From Verrucomicrobiota bacterium (GTDB lineage Bacteria; Verrucomicrobiota; Verrucomicrobiia; Opitutales; Opitutaceae): a stretch of 50,015 nucleotides of DNA. Shown here in pieces: positions 8,742 through 16,981 of this stretch. The stretch is from assembly GCA_023426435.1 (NCBI GenBank), contig JAFAAS010000131.1, forward strand, positions 1 through 50,015, read 5' to 3'. The notes under the pieces were generated by a model. The model worked only from the letters and a program-made list of their open reading frames with translations, had not been told where the DNA came from and searched no databases. A program made the translations under genes and the position numbers. How positions within the stretch are numbered: position 1 is the stretch's first letter; the number at the start of each line of letters is the position of its first letter.

Positions 8742-10129
8742 GCGGGGGCGGTGCTCAGCGTGACGTGGGAGCGGCTGCGCTCGGCGTATTTGAGCCAGCG
8801 GCGGGATTTCCAGCGGCGATACATCAGGATGCCGCGCAGCCATTCGTCGGTGGCCATGGCGATCCAGATGCCGAGGAGGCCGAGGCCGAGTTTCAGGCTG
8901 AGAAGCCAGGCGAGCGGGACCCAGACGCACCACATCGAGAGCATGGCCATCTTGATGGGAAAACCGACATCGCCGGTCGCGCGAAGCGAGTTGATGACGA
9001 CGATGTTGAAGACGCGTCCGGGCTCGAGGAGAATGGCGAAGCGGAGCAGCAAGGCTCCGCCCGCGACGATGGCGGCGTCCTTGGAGAAGATGCCGAGGGC
9101 GAACGGGCCGATGGAGGCGACCAGCACGATGCCGACGGACGACACGATGAAACCGGTGCGGACGCTGCGGAGGAGTTGACGGTAGGCTTCGTCGAATTTT
9201 CCGGCGCCGACGAGGTGGCCGATCATGATTTCGGTGCCGAGGCCGAGCGCGAAGCTGAAGACCATGACGATCCACTGGATTTGCAACGTGTAGGATTGGA
9301 TCGCGAGCGCGGTGCCGCCGAGGCGCGCGGTGAACGTCGTGACGGTCATGAGCGCGAGCCAGTAGCAGACGTTTTCGCCGGCGGCGGGGAGGCCGATGTG
9401 GAGGATGCGGCCGACCTTTTTCCAGTCGATGGAAACGAAATCGCGAGCGCGCAGGCGCAGGTGCGTGCGACGGTCGAGAAGTATCCAGAAAGCGATACAT
9501 GCGCAGCAGCGGCTGAAGACGCTGGCGAGGGCGACGCCGACGACGCCCATGGCGGGGGCGCCGAACCAGCCGAAGAGGAGAATGGTGGCGACGACGAGGT
9601 TGACGATGTTTTGGCCGGCGGTGACGAACATCGCATCGCGCGTGTGGCCGTGCGCACGGAGGGTGGCGGCGATGGACATGTTCATGGATTCCATGAACAA
9701 CGTGCCGCCCATGAGCGTGAGGAATGGCACGGCGTGAACCATGAGATGCTCGGGCAGGTGCATGAGCCGCAGCATCGGAGTGGCGAAGAGAAAGACGCCG
9801 ACGCTCACGATGGCGCCGAGCCAGGTGTTGACCGCGATGGCGTTGGTGGTGATCCGATCGGCGCCGGCGCGGTCGCGTCCGCCGAGATGGTGCGTGATGA
9901 CGACGCTCGCACCGATTCCGATGAAGTTGAACGCCATCAGGAACAGGATGACGATCTGGTGCGCGATACCGAGGGCGGCGACGGCGTCGTCGGAGACGTG
10001 GCTGACCAGGAACGTGTCGACGGTGCCGATGAGCATGCGCAGCGCCTGCTCGACGAAAATCGGCCAGGAGATCGCGAGCAGCGAGAGCGGCTTGGTGGAA
10101 GTGCTAGGCGTGGGAGCGGCGGCGGACAC
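8738..10129 (-). CDS. MATE-family multidrug/metabolite exporter
   Basis: Inner-membrane antiporter of the MATE family; members export cationic drugs or metabolites using Na+ or H+. The 463 residues hold about 12 membrane segments in two similar halves. The first helix carries ISWPIFVEQALRMLIGTVDTFLVS, with the conserved Pro and Asp of the family, and the equivalent in the second half is IGLPAAGENVCYWLALMTVTTF. GALLLRFAILLEPGRVFN and the final GIWIAMATDEWLRG are also typical. Start ATG 10129. The gene is divergent from the small lipoprotein gene. Substrate unknown. Confidence 0.9.
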   Translation of the reverse strand: MSAAAPTPSTSTKPLSLLAISWPIFVEQALRMLIGTVDTFLVSHVSDDAVAALGIAHQIVILFLMAFNFIGIGASVVITHHLGGRDRAGADRITTNAIAVNTWLGAIVSVGVFLFATPMLRLMHLPEHLMVHAVPFLTLMGGTLFMESMNMSIAATLRAHGHTRDAMFVTAGQNIVNLVVATILLFGWFGAPAMGVVGVALASVFSRCCACIAFWILLDRRTHLRLRARDFVSIDWKKVGRILHIGLPAAGENVCYWLALMTVTTFTARLGGTALAIQSYTLQIQWIVMVFSFALGLGTEIMIGHLVGAGKFDEAYRQLLRSVRTGFIVSSVGIVLVASIGPFALGIFSKDAAIVAGGALLLRFAILLEPGRVFNIVVINSLRATGDVGFPIKMAMLSMWCVWVPLAWLLSLKLGLGLLGIWIAMATDEWLRGILMYRRWKSRRWLKYAERSRSHVTLSTAPA

Positions 10130-10349
10130 GGGAAAAAAGTCGGCGAGCGTGCTGGAAACGGGTTGAGGGTGTCAAATAGACGGCGGGCGAGTCGCGAAGA
10201 CAGAGGATGAAGGAAGTTGAACGGAGCTGTGCGGGAGCGAGGAGGGGAGGGCGGATGCGTGGGATCCGTCACAGTGGGTGATGCGCGCTATGGACTTGCA
10301 GTTGTCGGCCCTTTGCAGGGGTATGCATCAGCCGCATCCTTCCAGCTTC

Positions 10350-10700
10350 ATGAAATTCGATTCCGAGTTGCGCTCTTCGGTTCAGGCGGGCTCAGGCCGC
10401 GTCCGAGGTTTTCTATCGCGTTTCGGCCTTCTCTTGGTCGTCGGCGTTCTCGCGGGATGTCAGACGGATAAGATGTATCAAGGGCAGCGGGTGAAAGCTT
10501 CGAGATGGGTCAACGGTCGCGTGGTTTATATTCTTGAAGACGGGCGGGCGGTCTATGCGCCGTTGCGCACGAAGACGGACGCAGAAACGCGTCGCCAGCT
10601 CAGCGAAGGGGCGGAGGAGAGTCGCTCGGCGGCGCAGGGAGTCGTGTTCGCGCCGCTAGACGTGCCGCCGCCTGCGGGCGAGGCATCGAAGAAGAAGTAG
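10350..10700 (+). CDS. Small predicted lipoprotein, unknown function
   Basis: A 116-residue protein with a long basic N-terminal region and a hydrophobic stretch ending in a lipobox, LAGC (Cys37), so it is probably lipid-anchored on the periplasmic side. The mature part starts QTDKMYQGQRVKAS and has a short strand-like region (WVNGRVVYILEDGRAVYAPL) that looks like a small beta fold, then a charged tail ending in KKK. No family recognised. The start is uncertain: an earlier ATG at 10278 is in frame, but the product from 10350 gives a more ordinary signal peptide. It faces the gap with the two AT-rich palindromes downstream. Confidence 0.65.
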   Translation: MKFDSELRSSVQAGSGRVRGFLSRFGLLLVVGVLAGCQTDKMYQGQRVKASRWVNGRVVYILEDGRAVYAPLRTKTDAETRRQLSEGAEESRSAAQGVVFAPLDVPPPAGEASKKK

Positions 10701-10791
10701 CGGCGGGCGAGGTGGAGGCGGCTTGCAGCGGGCGACAGAGGTCGAACGGAAGCGAAGAGGGGCGAAGAGGGCGGCGGATGGCTGCGGAGGG

Positions 10792-10812
10792 TTGTAATAT
10801 AATGTATTACAA
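10792..10812. promoter_or_regulatory. AT-rich palindrome, copy 1 (operator-like)
   Basis: TTGTAATA, a 5-base spacer TAATG and TATTACAA: perfect 8 bp arms in otherwise GC-rich DNA. It contains a perfect TATAAT hexamer (10798-10803). The dyad has the size and symmetry of a dimeric repressor site. The exact sequence recurs 67 bases downstream. Confidence 0.55.
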
Positions 10813-10858
10813 GTAGGCTGGTTGGGTGGGCGAAAGCCGAGGGTGCGTGATAGATGGA

Positions 10859-10879
10859 TTGTAATATAATGTATTACAA
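10859..10879. promoter_or_regulatory. AT-rich palindrome, copy 2 (operator-like)
   Basis: Identical in all 21 bases to the copy at 10792, same orientation, again carrying TATAAT (10865-10870). Centre-to-centre distance is 67 bases, about 6.4 helical turns. Confidence 0.55.
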
Positions 10880-10923
10880 TGGATCGCGGGGAGAGGCTGG
10901 CGCTGCGAGGGGGACGGAGTGGG

Positions 10924-10961
10924 CTGGTGGAGAGCGCGTGACGCCTGGTGGAGAGCGCGTG
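10924..10961. repeat. 17 bp direct repeat, two copies
   Basis: CTGGTGGAGAGCGCGTG occurs at 10924-10940 and again at 10945-10961, separated by four bases. It is next to the AT-rich palindromes; function unknown, perhaps replication slippage. Confidence 0.6.
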
Positions 10962-11014
10962 GCGGGGGCGGCTATGCGGGGGGCGCGGCGGCGGGGATGA
11001 TCGAGCGCGCTGGC

Positions 11015-11632
11015 TTAGGGGGACTCGGCGAGGACGATGCGGGTGGCGAGGCGGTCGAGTTCGGCGAGGAGGGTTTCGCGTGCGGCGTCTTCGGCACTGA
11101 TCAGGTTTCGCAAACCGCCGAGCAGGCCTTCGACGAAGGTGTCGGCGTCGGGATTGTCGAGCGTCGCTTCGAAGAGGATAACGGCGGTGGACGTGCGGTT
11201 TTGGGCGTTGCGATGAAACACCCACATGTCGCCCTCGCGCTTCGTGTAATCGCGCGGGTGCGTGCCGATGAGGACGTGGCGGTGGAGTTTGAGTTCGATG
11301 GCGCGCAGGACTTGATCGCCGACGTTGGCGGGGAGGTCGGTCGTGAGATGGTGGAACTTGCCGTCGAGTTGGACGGCGTAGGTGAGCGTGTAGTCGGCGG
11401 ACGCTTCCTTTTTCAGCGCGAGAGCGGAGATGGGTTTGCCGGCGTCGACGCGGAGAATCACGGCGTCGTGGGTGCGGGAGAATTCCTCGTCGAAGAGGTT
11501 TTCGACCTTTTGGTAAACGGAAGGCCAGGCGCGTTCGACGTAGGCGGTGCGTTCGGCTGAACGTTCGGCGGCGATCAGCGTGGAGAGGGCGAACGCGGCG
11601 AAGAAGGCGGCGATGGCGGAGAGTCGACGCAT
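11015..11632 (-). CDS. Secreted protein of unknown function
   Basis: A 205-residue protein with a clear signal peptide (MRRLSAIAAFFAAFALSTLIAA, cleavage near residue 22). The mature part is rich in charged residues, alternates strands and helices and includes HLTTDLPANVGDQVLRAIELKLHRHVLIGTHPRDY; no cysteines, no recognised catalytic motif. It starts four bases after the holB stop, so it is almost surely co-transcribed with tmk and holB, though the link may be only positional. No family assigned. Confidence 0.7.
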   Translation of the reverse strand: MRRLSAIAAFFAAFALSTLIAAERSAERTAYVERAWPSVYQKVENLFDEEFSRTHDAVILRVDAGKPISALALKKEASADYTLTYAVQLDGKFHHLTTDLPANVGDQVLRAIELKLHRHVLIGTHPRDYTKREGDMWVFHRNAQNRTSTAVILFEATLDNPDADTFVEGLLGGLRNLISAEDAARETLLAELDRLATRIVLAESP

Positions 11633-11636
11633 GGTG

Positions 11637-12599
11637 TCAGCGTTTGGACCAGATGCGGAGCGAAGAAAGGAGGAAATGTTCGAGGGCGGTGGCTTCGTTG
11701 AGGTTCAAGCGAAGCAGTCCGACATCGTGTTCCAATTGCTCGATGGCGCAAACGAGGGCGCGGCGCGTGGGTTCGGCGGCGGGGCCGGTGAGACGCGGAA
11801 GGGCGAAGGTGCGGGTGGCTTGTTCGATTTCGCCGAAGAGACGGGCGCGGAGGCCGTTGGCGATGCCGGTTTCGATGGCGACCTGTTCGTCGTCGTCGAG
11901 GTCGGCGGGAAGTTTTTGTTTTTGCTGTTTCCAGATTTCGTCGGTGGCGAAATCGAGGACGGCGCTGAAACGGGCGACGAGGCCGTAAACGGTGAAGATG
12001 TGATCGGCGACGGCGGATTTGTCGGGGATGCTGTCGGCGTCGGCGAGTCGCGAGAGCCAGGCGCGGTAGTCGTCGATCCAGGCGGTCCAGCCGTCGGCGT
12101 GGAGCGGAGCGGCGGCGTTGGGAAAGCGGAAATGAAGGACGCGGCTGCGGATGGTGGGAAGCAGCGCGTAAGGGCGCGTCGTGAGGAGGAGCAGGGTGGT
12201 GTTGGCGGGCGGTTCCTCGAGGGTTTTGAGGAAGATGTTCGCCGCGGTGAGGTTCATGCGGTCGGCCTCGTGGATGATGGCGACCTTGCGCGGGGAGACG
12301 GTGGCGGTGACCTGGACCTTGGCGATGAGATCGCGCGTCGATTCGGCGGAGATTTGGCGGGATTTGCCGGCGGGGCGGAGCGCGTGGCAATCGGGGTGTT
12401 GATCCGGGGGAAAGTGCGCGGTGGAGGCGGGGATGTTGAGCAGGCGATCGGCGATGGCGTGAGCGACGAGGGAGAGCGTTTCGAGATCGTCGCCGTGGAG
12501 GAGCAGGCTGTGCGAAAGGCATTGCCGCTCGATGGCGCGTTCGATGACGGACACGGTGGGTGTGCCGGCGAGGGAGTCGGGCCAGGGAGCGGTGGGCAT
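11637..12599 (-). CDS. holB: DNA polymerase III delta-prime subunit (HolB)
   Basis: Clamp-loader subunit that, with delta and tau/gamma, places the sliding clamp on DNA. The 320 residues follow the AAA+ layout: SHSLLLHGDDLETLSLVAHAIADRLL at the degenerate Walker A position, the long helix region with ISAESTRDLIAKVQVTA, Walker B-like KVAIIHEADRMNLTAANIFLKTLEEPP, then sensor 1 TLLLLTTRPYALLPTIRSRV. The usual four-Cys zinc knuckle and the SRC motif are absent: only one Cys remains in the HPDCHALRPAGK stretch and SRC reads SRV. Position behind tmk is the classic arrangement. The motor is inactive in ATP binding in many delta-primes, so loss of the P-loop is expected. Confidence 0.9.
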   Translation of the reverse strand: MPTAPWPDSLAGTPTVSVIERAIERQCLSHSLLLHGDDLETLSLVAHAIADRLLNIPASTAHFPPDQHPDCHALRPAGKSRQISAESTRDLIAKVQVTATVSPRKVAIIHEADRMNLTAANIFLKTLEEPPANTTLLLLTTRPYALLPTIRSRVLHFRFPNAAAPLHADGWTAWIDDYRAWLSRLADADSIPDKSAVADHIFTVYGLVARFSAVLDFATDEIWKQQKQKLPADLDDDEQVAIETGIANGLRARLFGEIEQATRTFALPRLTGPAAEPTRRALVCAIEQLEHDVGLLRLNLNEATALEHFLLSSLRIWSKR

Positions 12600-12660
12600 C
12601 GTAAAGGACAGGTGGTCGGATCAGATGCTCGCGGCGGGCACCCCGACGAGCGTGGCCGTG

Positions 12661-12690
12661 GATTCTTCGCTTCGCTCAGAATGACAGTGG
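12661..12690. repeat. Dispersed repeat-like sequence between tmk and holB
   Basis: The phrase gattcttcgcttcgctcaga atgacagtgg lies in the 143 bp gap inside an otherwise tight operon. I recall near-identical phrases scattered in many environmental genomes, but cannot verify that here; only one copy is in this window. Confidence 0.4.
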
Positions 12691-12716
12691 TATTCCGAGC
12701 AAAGGCCGCGGCGGAA

Positions 12717-12739
12717 AAGGCGGGTTGGAAACCCGCCTT
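12717..12739. repeat. Palindrome with 10 bp stem after tmk
   Basis: AAGGCGGGTT, loop GGA, AACCCGCCTT: a perfect hairpin three bases past the tmk stop codon. No T run follows on the minus strand, so it may attenuate or process the tmk-holB transcript rather than end it. It looks like another member of the GC palindrome class of this window. Confidence 0.6.
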
Positions 12740-12742
12740 ACT

Positions 12743-13396
12743 TTATTTGAGGAGGCGGTCCTTGATGGCGGACCAGATTTTTTTCTCGATGGCGTCCTGC
12801 GTTTGCGTGCCGTCGATGACGACGAAGCGATCGGGCATGCCCTTGGCGAGAACGAGGTAGCCCTCGCGAATTTTTTCGTAGAAGCCGATGTTCTCGCGTT
12901 CCATGCGGTTTGGCAGATCCGAAGCGCGCTGGCGGATCCGGGCGAGGCTGACGTCGGTGGGGACGTCCATGACGATCGTGAGATCGGGCATGACGTTGCC
13001 GACGGCGAAACGGTTGATCATGGCGACAGGATCGGCGGCGAGATTGCGGCCGACGCCCTGATAGACGGTCGAAGAATCCAGGAAGCGATCGCTGAGGACG
13101 ATCGTGCCATTGATGAGCGCGGGCGCGATGACCTCGCGAACGAGCTGGGCGCGAGCGGCGGCGAAAAGGAGGAGCTCGGTTTCGGCGAACATCTCGTCGC
13201 CCTTGGAATTGTGGACGATGATGTTGCGGACCTGTTCGCCGATTTCGGTGCCGCCCGGTTCGCGTGTCGAGATGACCTCACGCCCCTCTTTTTGGAAGCG
13301 AGCGGCGAGCAGCGCGATTTGCGTGGATTTGCCGCTGCCTTCGGAACCTTCGAATGAGATGAGTTTGCCGGCAGGTTTGTTTTTCAAAGGGGCCAT
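12743..13396 (-). CDS. tmk: Thymidylate kinase
   Basis: Phosphorylates dTMP to dTDP with ATP for DNA synthesis. The 217 residues carry the P-loop FEGSEGSGKSTQ near residue 16, TREPGGTEIGEQVR, the DR(F/H) motif as SDRFLDSSTVYQG and the lid region RQRASDLPNRMERENIGFYEKIREGY. The start ATG 13396 (MAPLKNKPAGKLISFEG) leaves a short N-terminal extension; the same frame runs open far upstream through the kinase gene, but that is antisense-like noise. It sits 23 bases after the pfkB-type gene and before holB, forming a leftward cluster. Confidence 0.95.
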   Translation of the reverse strand: MAPLKNKPAGKLISFEGSEGSGKSTQIALLAARFQKEGREVISTREPGGTEIGEQVRNIIVHNSKGDEMFAETELLLFAAARAQLVREVIAPALINGTIVLSDRFLDSSTVYQGVGRNLAADPVAMINRFAVGNVMPDLTIVMDVPTDVSLARIRQRASDLPNRMERENIGFYEKIREGYLVLAKGMPDRFVVIDGTQTQDAIEKKIWSAIKDRLLK

Positions 13397-13419
13397 GAAT
13401 GGAGAGTGTGGCGAAGTTA

Positions 13420-14529
13420 TTACCAGTTCGCGAGGAATGTTTCGAGATCGTCGAGTGTCGGGCTCTTCGCGGTGCGCACGTAGTGACCGCTGGTGCTGAC
13501 GCCGAGGGCGAGGCAGGACTCGGGCGAGAGGCCCATGAGCTGGCCGTTGACGAAGCCGGAATTGAAGTGGTCGCCGGCGCCGGTGGTGATGAGCGGCTTG
13601 GCGGCGTAGGGACCGGGGATCCACCACGTGCCCTCGCGTGTGGCGCAGGCGGCGGATTCCTTCGGGTGGATCACGACGGTGGTGAGATCGAGTTTCTTGC
13701 GGATGTTTTCCGCCATGCGGCGCAGGCCGTCTTCGGTTTCGGATTCGGTGCCGAGGCCGAGCGCGGGGTGGACCTGTTGCGCTTCCTTGAGATTGAGGCC
13801 GAGCGTGACCTGGCCGAACTGCTCGAACTTGGCGATGGTTTCGAGGGCGTAAACGAGATCGGCGGAGGAGCGTTTTTCGGGATCGGCGAGATCGAAGAAA
13901 TAGATGCGGCCGGGTTTGGCGGGGATTTGCGGGAGCAGGCGGCCGACGAGGTCGTCGAAGATGGCCGACATGTTCGGGATCATCGTCCAGTTGACGAGAG
14001 CGATGAGGTCGGACTCGGAGAGCGCTTCGCGCCAGGCGGCGCCGCCCATGACCTCTTCGATTTTCTGCGGGGTGATTTCGTCGAGGCTCTTCATCATGCC
14101 CAGCATGATCTTGCCGTCGTCGAATTCGGCGGCGGTCGTGGAAGCGGCGGCGCAGAGGGAGATGGCGTTGGCGCGATGGGCGAGGTCGGCGAAGACGGGA
14201 TGGACGGTCGGTGTGCCGAGGGCGCCGATGTAGGTGACCTGTGCGCCCTGGGCGAGGACGGCGTTGGCCATGATGGGGCCGTTGCCGCCGAGTTTGTCCA
14301 TGCGCGGGAAGAACTCGATGTTGGTGCTCTTGCCGGCGGCGCCGAGGATGCGTTGGCCGAATTCCGTGATGGTGGAGATCGGCGTGAAATTTTCGCCCTG
14401 GCCGGCGCGAAGGGCGACGGGCGTGACGATGGTGTCGACAAAGCCGTCGAGGCCGAGGATGGCACGTTTCGAGGAGAGCGTGCCGCGGCGGGAGCGCAGT
14501 TCTTGCAAGGTGCGGGATTTGAATTCCAT
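13420..14529 (-). CDS. PfkB-family carbohydrate kinase
   Basis: Ribokinase-fold sugar or nucleoside kinase of 369 residues. The glycine-rich signature 1 is KLGGNGPIMANAVLAQGAQVTYIGALG and signature 2 is TTGAGDHFNSGFVNGQ, with the catalytic Asp in GAGD; an early GLDGFVD strand and the FFPRMDKLGG lid region also fit. It is longer than ribokinase (about 310). Substrate cannot be read; adenosine, ribose and fructose kinases all share these motifs. The gene opens a leftward cluster with tmk and holB and is divergent from the Tol operon across a 153 bp gap that must hold both promoters. Confidence 0.88.
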   Translation of the reverse strand: MEFKSRTLQELRSRRGTLSSKRAILGLDGFVDTIVTPVALRAGQGENFTPISTITEFGQRILGAAGKSTNIEFFPRMDKLGGNGPIMANAVLAQGAQVTYIGALGTPTVHPVFADLAHRANAISLCAAASTTAAEFDDGKIMLGMMKSLDEITPQKIEEVMGGAAWREALSESDLIALVNWTMIPNMSAIFDDLVGRLLPQIPAKPGRIYFFDLADPEKRSSADLVYALETIAKFEQFGQVTLGLNLKEAQQVHPALGLGTESETEDGLRRMAENIRKKLDLTTVVIHPKESAACATREGTWWIPGPYAAKPLITTGAGDHFNSGFVNGQLMGLSPESCLALGVSTSGHYVRTAKSPTLDDLETFLANW

Positions 14530-14682
14530 GGAGGGTAAGGATGGGCAGCGAAAATGCCGGGCGAACGAGCGGCAAATACAAAGTGGGAAGCAGGTTCGCA
14601 GATACGGGCGAACGGAGCGGAAAAAACGGGCCTTTTCCGTTGAAGGTGCCGGTCAAACCCGCCAACTGTCACACATTCTTCC

Positions 14683-15423
14683 ATGTGGGATTTCCTGTTC
14701 TCTTCACCCGTCCTCGCCGCCAACATCCTCGATATTTTCGGGCGCTCGGGCACGGTCGACAAAGTCATCGTGCTGGGGCTGGCGATTTTCAGCCTGGTGG
14801 CGTGGACCGTGATGCTCGGGAAGCATTTCGAGCTGAAGCGGCTGCGATTGTTGAACTACAGCTTTGAGGCGCATTTGCGCGATCAGCGGACGCTGTTGGA
14901 TTTGCCGGAGTCGTTTCGGAATCGGCGCTCGATTCCGTATGCGGATTTGTTCGCGGACGCGGTGGAGAACTACTGGCGCGCGGCGGCGATCATGAAAGAG
15001 CGCGGGACGGACAGCCCGCGCGCGCGAGTGGAGCACGCGGAGAATGCGATTCAGCGGGCGATTGCGCGGCAGACGCTGCGATATGAATCGAGCATGATCT
15101 TTTTGGCGTCGATCGTGTCGGGCGCGCCCTTCATCGGGTTGCTCGGCACGGTGTGGGGCGTGATGGAGGCGTTCGCGGCGGTGGCGACGCAGCAGACGGC
15201 GGGCATTCAACAACTGGCGCCCGGTGTATCGGGTGCGTTGCTGGCGACGATCGCGGGCCTCGTGGTCGCGATTCCGTCGGTGTTTGGCTACAATCTTTTG
15301 CTCGGGAACACGCGGGCGATGGTCACGGAGTTGGAAAACTACGCGAGTTCGCTCGCGGACCGGTTGGAGTTGGAGACGGCCGGTTCGACGCCGGCGGCGG
15401 CGACGGCAACCCTGGTGCGTTAA
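14683..15423 (+). CDS. TolQ/ExbB/MotA-family proton-channel protein
   Basis: Inner-membrane subunit that uses the proton gradient to energise TonB or TolA. The 246 residues show the family layout: one membrane segment near 27-46 (KVIVLGLAIFSLVAWTVML), a cytoplasmic loop of about 100 residues, and two further helices within SMIFLASIVSGAPFIGLLGTVWG and GVSGALLATIAGLVVAIPSVFGYN. The GLLGTVWGVMEAF block is the conserved core. First gene of a three-gene operon (12 bases to the next). TolQ is favoured over ExbB because a long TolA-like third gene follows, but this is inference. Confidence 0.92.
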   Translation: MWDFLFSSPVLAANILDIFGRSGTVDKVIVLGLAIFSLVAWTVMLGKHFELKRLRLLNYSFEAHLRDQRTLLDLPESFRNRRSIPYADLFADAVENYWRAAAIMKERGTDSPRARVEHAENAIQRAIARQTLRYESSMIFLASIVSGAPFIGLLGTVWGVMEAFAAVATQQTAGIQQLAPGVSGALLATIAGLVVAIPSVFGYNLLLGNTRAMVTELENYASSLADRLELETAGSTPAAATATLVR

Positions 15424-15435
15424 CGGAGGAAGACG

Positions 15436-15867
15436 ATGGCTCGCACGTTTCGATCCCGGCGTCCGGCGCACGCAATTGCCGATGTGAACGTAACCAACCT
15501 CATCGATCTGGCGTTCATTCTGTTGGTTGTATTCATGATCGTGACACCGCTGATTCAACAGGAGCAGACCCTGCCGATCGATTTGCCGAAAGTGGCGAAG
15601 ATGCCGCAGCAGAAGGCGGACAAGGACGATCGTTTTGTGGCGGTGGGCGTGGATGCGCGCGGCTTTTATGTGGATAACACCACGCAACCGCTGACGCTGG
15701 AGGAACTCGGGGCGCGGTTGCGCACGTATGCGCAGGATCCGAACCCGCCGGTGATCCGGATCCGCGGCGATGCGCAGGTGGTTTATCAACGCGTCGCGGA
15801 GCTTTTCGCCGAAGTGCAGCGGGCGGGGTTGACGCGGTTCACGATCGATTCGCAGACCGACAACTAG
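15436..15867 (+). CDS. ExbD/TolR-family protein
   Basis: Partner of the upstream channel protein; a single-span protein with a periplasmic domain. In 143 residues it has a basic start, an ADVNVTNLIDLAFILLVVFMIVTPLI membrane segment with the essential Asp (about residue 26) of the family, then a periplasmic domain with PIDLPKV and the VIRIRGDAQVVYQRVAELFAEVQRAGLTRF region typical of ExbD/TolR. A GGAGGA ribosome-binding site lies directly upstream. Middle gene of the operon. Confidence 0.93.
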   Translation: MARTFRSRRPAHAIADVNVTNLIDLAFILLVVFMIVTPLIQQEQTLPIDLPKVAKMPQQKADKDDRFVAVGVDARGFYVDNTTQPLTLEELGARLRTYAQDPNPPVIRIRGDAQVVYQRVAELFAEVQRAGLTRFTIDSQTDN

Positions 15868-15877
15868 ACTGAAACGG

Positions 15878-16813
15878 ATGACTGCCACGTCGCCACGCGC
15901 CTTCGCCCTGTCTGCGTCGTTGCACGCGATGGTGGTGTTGTTGCTGGTGGTGGGCGGGTGGATGACGCGGACGCGTTCGCCGGAAGCGCCGACGATTCTC
16001 GAGCTGGTGGCGGGGGAAGGCGACAACTACATGGCGACGGAAGCGCCGGCGTTGGGCGATCCGAATTCGATCAAGTTGGAGATTCCGGAGCCGGCGATTT
16101 CGAAGGTGGTGTCGAATCCGGTGCAAGCGGCGCCGGAGCCGGTCGTGGAGAAGGCGGCGCCGACGGTGACGAAAGCGCCGGAGGAGATTCCGGATTTCAC
16201 CAAGATGGTGAAGAACAAGGCGGCGATCACCCAGATTCGGAAGGAAGCCAACGACAAGCTGGCGCAGAAGCGGGCGGAGAAGAAGGCGCGCGACGAGGCG
16301 GCGAAGCGGGCAAAGGAAGAGGCGGCAAAGAAGGCGAAGGAGAACGCGGCGAAGCGGACGATGACGAAGGCCGAGTTCGACAAACTGAATAAAACGAAAA
16401 CGACCGGCGCGCCCTCGAAGACCAGCGGAGGAACGGTGAAAGTCGCGAAGATCGATACGAAAGGGATTCTGGCCGGCGTGCAGGGCGGGAGCACGGCGAA
16501 CAAGATCGGCGGGGCCGGCGGCACGGCGTTGACGCGGGCGGAAGGCGAGGCGGTGGATCTTTATACGGCGCTGCTGGCGCGGAAGATCAAAGACGAACTC
16601 GATGAACGACCCGGGGTGGGCGCGGGGCTTACGGTTGAAGTGGAAATTCGGATACTCGCGGACGGGACGATCCGCGGATTCAAGATTTTGCGTTCGTCGG
16701 GCAGCGGCGAGTTCGACGATGCGGTGCGGGAGACATTTGCGAAATTGAAGATGCCGCCGCGGCCGAAAGGGTTGTCGGAATTGCAGCGGTTTCCGATTCG
16801 GGGTGTGGAGTAG
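15878..16813 (+). CDS. TonB/TolA-like energy transducer
   Basis: Spans the periplasm and passes energy from the channel complex to the outer membrane. The 311 residues have one N-terminal membrane helix (about 8-28), a Pro/Val-rich stretch, then a Lys/Ala/Glu-rich helical rod (about 105-165, with KKARDEAAKRAKEEAAKKAK) and a C-terminal TonB-like domain from about 225 (EVEIRILADGTIRGFKILRSSG, ETFAKLKMPPRPKG). The coiled rod argues for TolA, the terminal domain is of TonB_C type, common in TolA-like proteins outside Proteobacteria. Last gene of the operon. No tolB or pal follows in this window. Confidence 0.85.
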   Translation: MTATSPRAFALSASLHAMVVLLLVVGGWMTRTRSPEAPTILELVAGEGDNYMATEAPALGDPNSIKLEIPEPAISKVVSNPVQAAPEPVVEKAAPTVTKAPEEIPDFTKMVKNKAAITQIRKEANDKLAQKRAEKKARDEAAKRAKEEAAKKAKENAAKRTMTKAEFDKLNKTKTTGAPSKTSGGTVKVAKIDTKGILAGVQGGSTANKIGGAGGTALTRAEGEAVDLYTALLARKIKDELDERPGVGAGLTVEVEIRILADGTIRGFKILRSSGSGEFDDAVRETFAKLKMPPRPKGLSELQRFPIRGVE

Positions 16814-16876
16814 GTCAAAAAGTCCTTGCTTTCGCGCGGGGAACTTCGATTTTTCTCACCTCTCGCACAGGCGAAT

Positions 16877-16952
16877 GGGCTCTTAGCTCAGTTGGTAGAG
16901 CGCCTCAATGGCATTGAGGAGGTCAGCGGTTCGAACCCGCTAGGGTCCACCA
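16877..16952 (+). tRNA. tRNA-Ala (GGC)
   Basis: A 76-base tRNA with 7 bp acceptor stem (two G-U pairs), D arm AGCTCAGTTGGTAGAGC, anticodon stem CCTCA/TGAGG with GGC in the loop, T arm with GGTTCGAACCC and an encoded CCA end. GGC reads Ala codons GCC/GCU. Folded by eye. It lies between the TolA-like gene and the TPP enzyme gene, followed by its own terminator. Confidence 0.97.
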
Positions 16953-16957
16953 AATTT

Positions 16958-16981
16958 ACCCGGCTTCGGCCGGGTTTTTTT
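16958..16981 (+). terminator. Rho-independent terminator after tRNA-Ala
   Basis: ACCCGGC, a TTCG tetraloop and GCCGGGT form a perfect 7 bp stem followed by seven T, five bases after the CCA end of the tRNA. Confidence 0.93.

Larger units (their letters stand above)
10701..11014. other. Gene-free 314 bp gap between convergent genes
   Basis: No convincing reading frame. It contains two identical 21 bp AT-rich palindromes (10792-10812, 10859-10879) and a 17 bp direct repeat (10924-10940 and 10945-10961). Both flanking genes end towards it, so the palindromes have no obvious target gene. It could be the remnant of a lost locus or the promoter of an unannotated RNA. Confidence 0.6.

Noticed and set aside
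10919..11560. Plus-strand frame in the secreted-protein region
   Set aside because: It is antisense to a gene with a good signal peptide and is Gly/Val/Glu-rich.
12743..14665. Single 640-codon leftward frame covering tmk and the kinase gene
   Set aside because: Only the last 217 codons match tmk; the rest is Arg/Pro/His-rich and out of frame with the real kinase gene. Not a fusion.
16801..16876. Promoter of tRNA-Ala
   Set aside because: A TTGCTT-like -35 is visible but no convincing -10 follows at the right distance.
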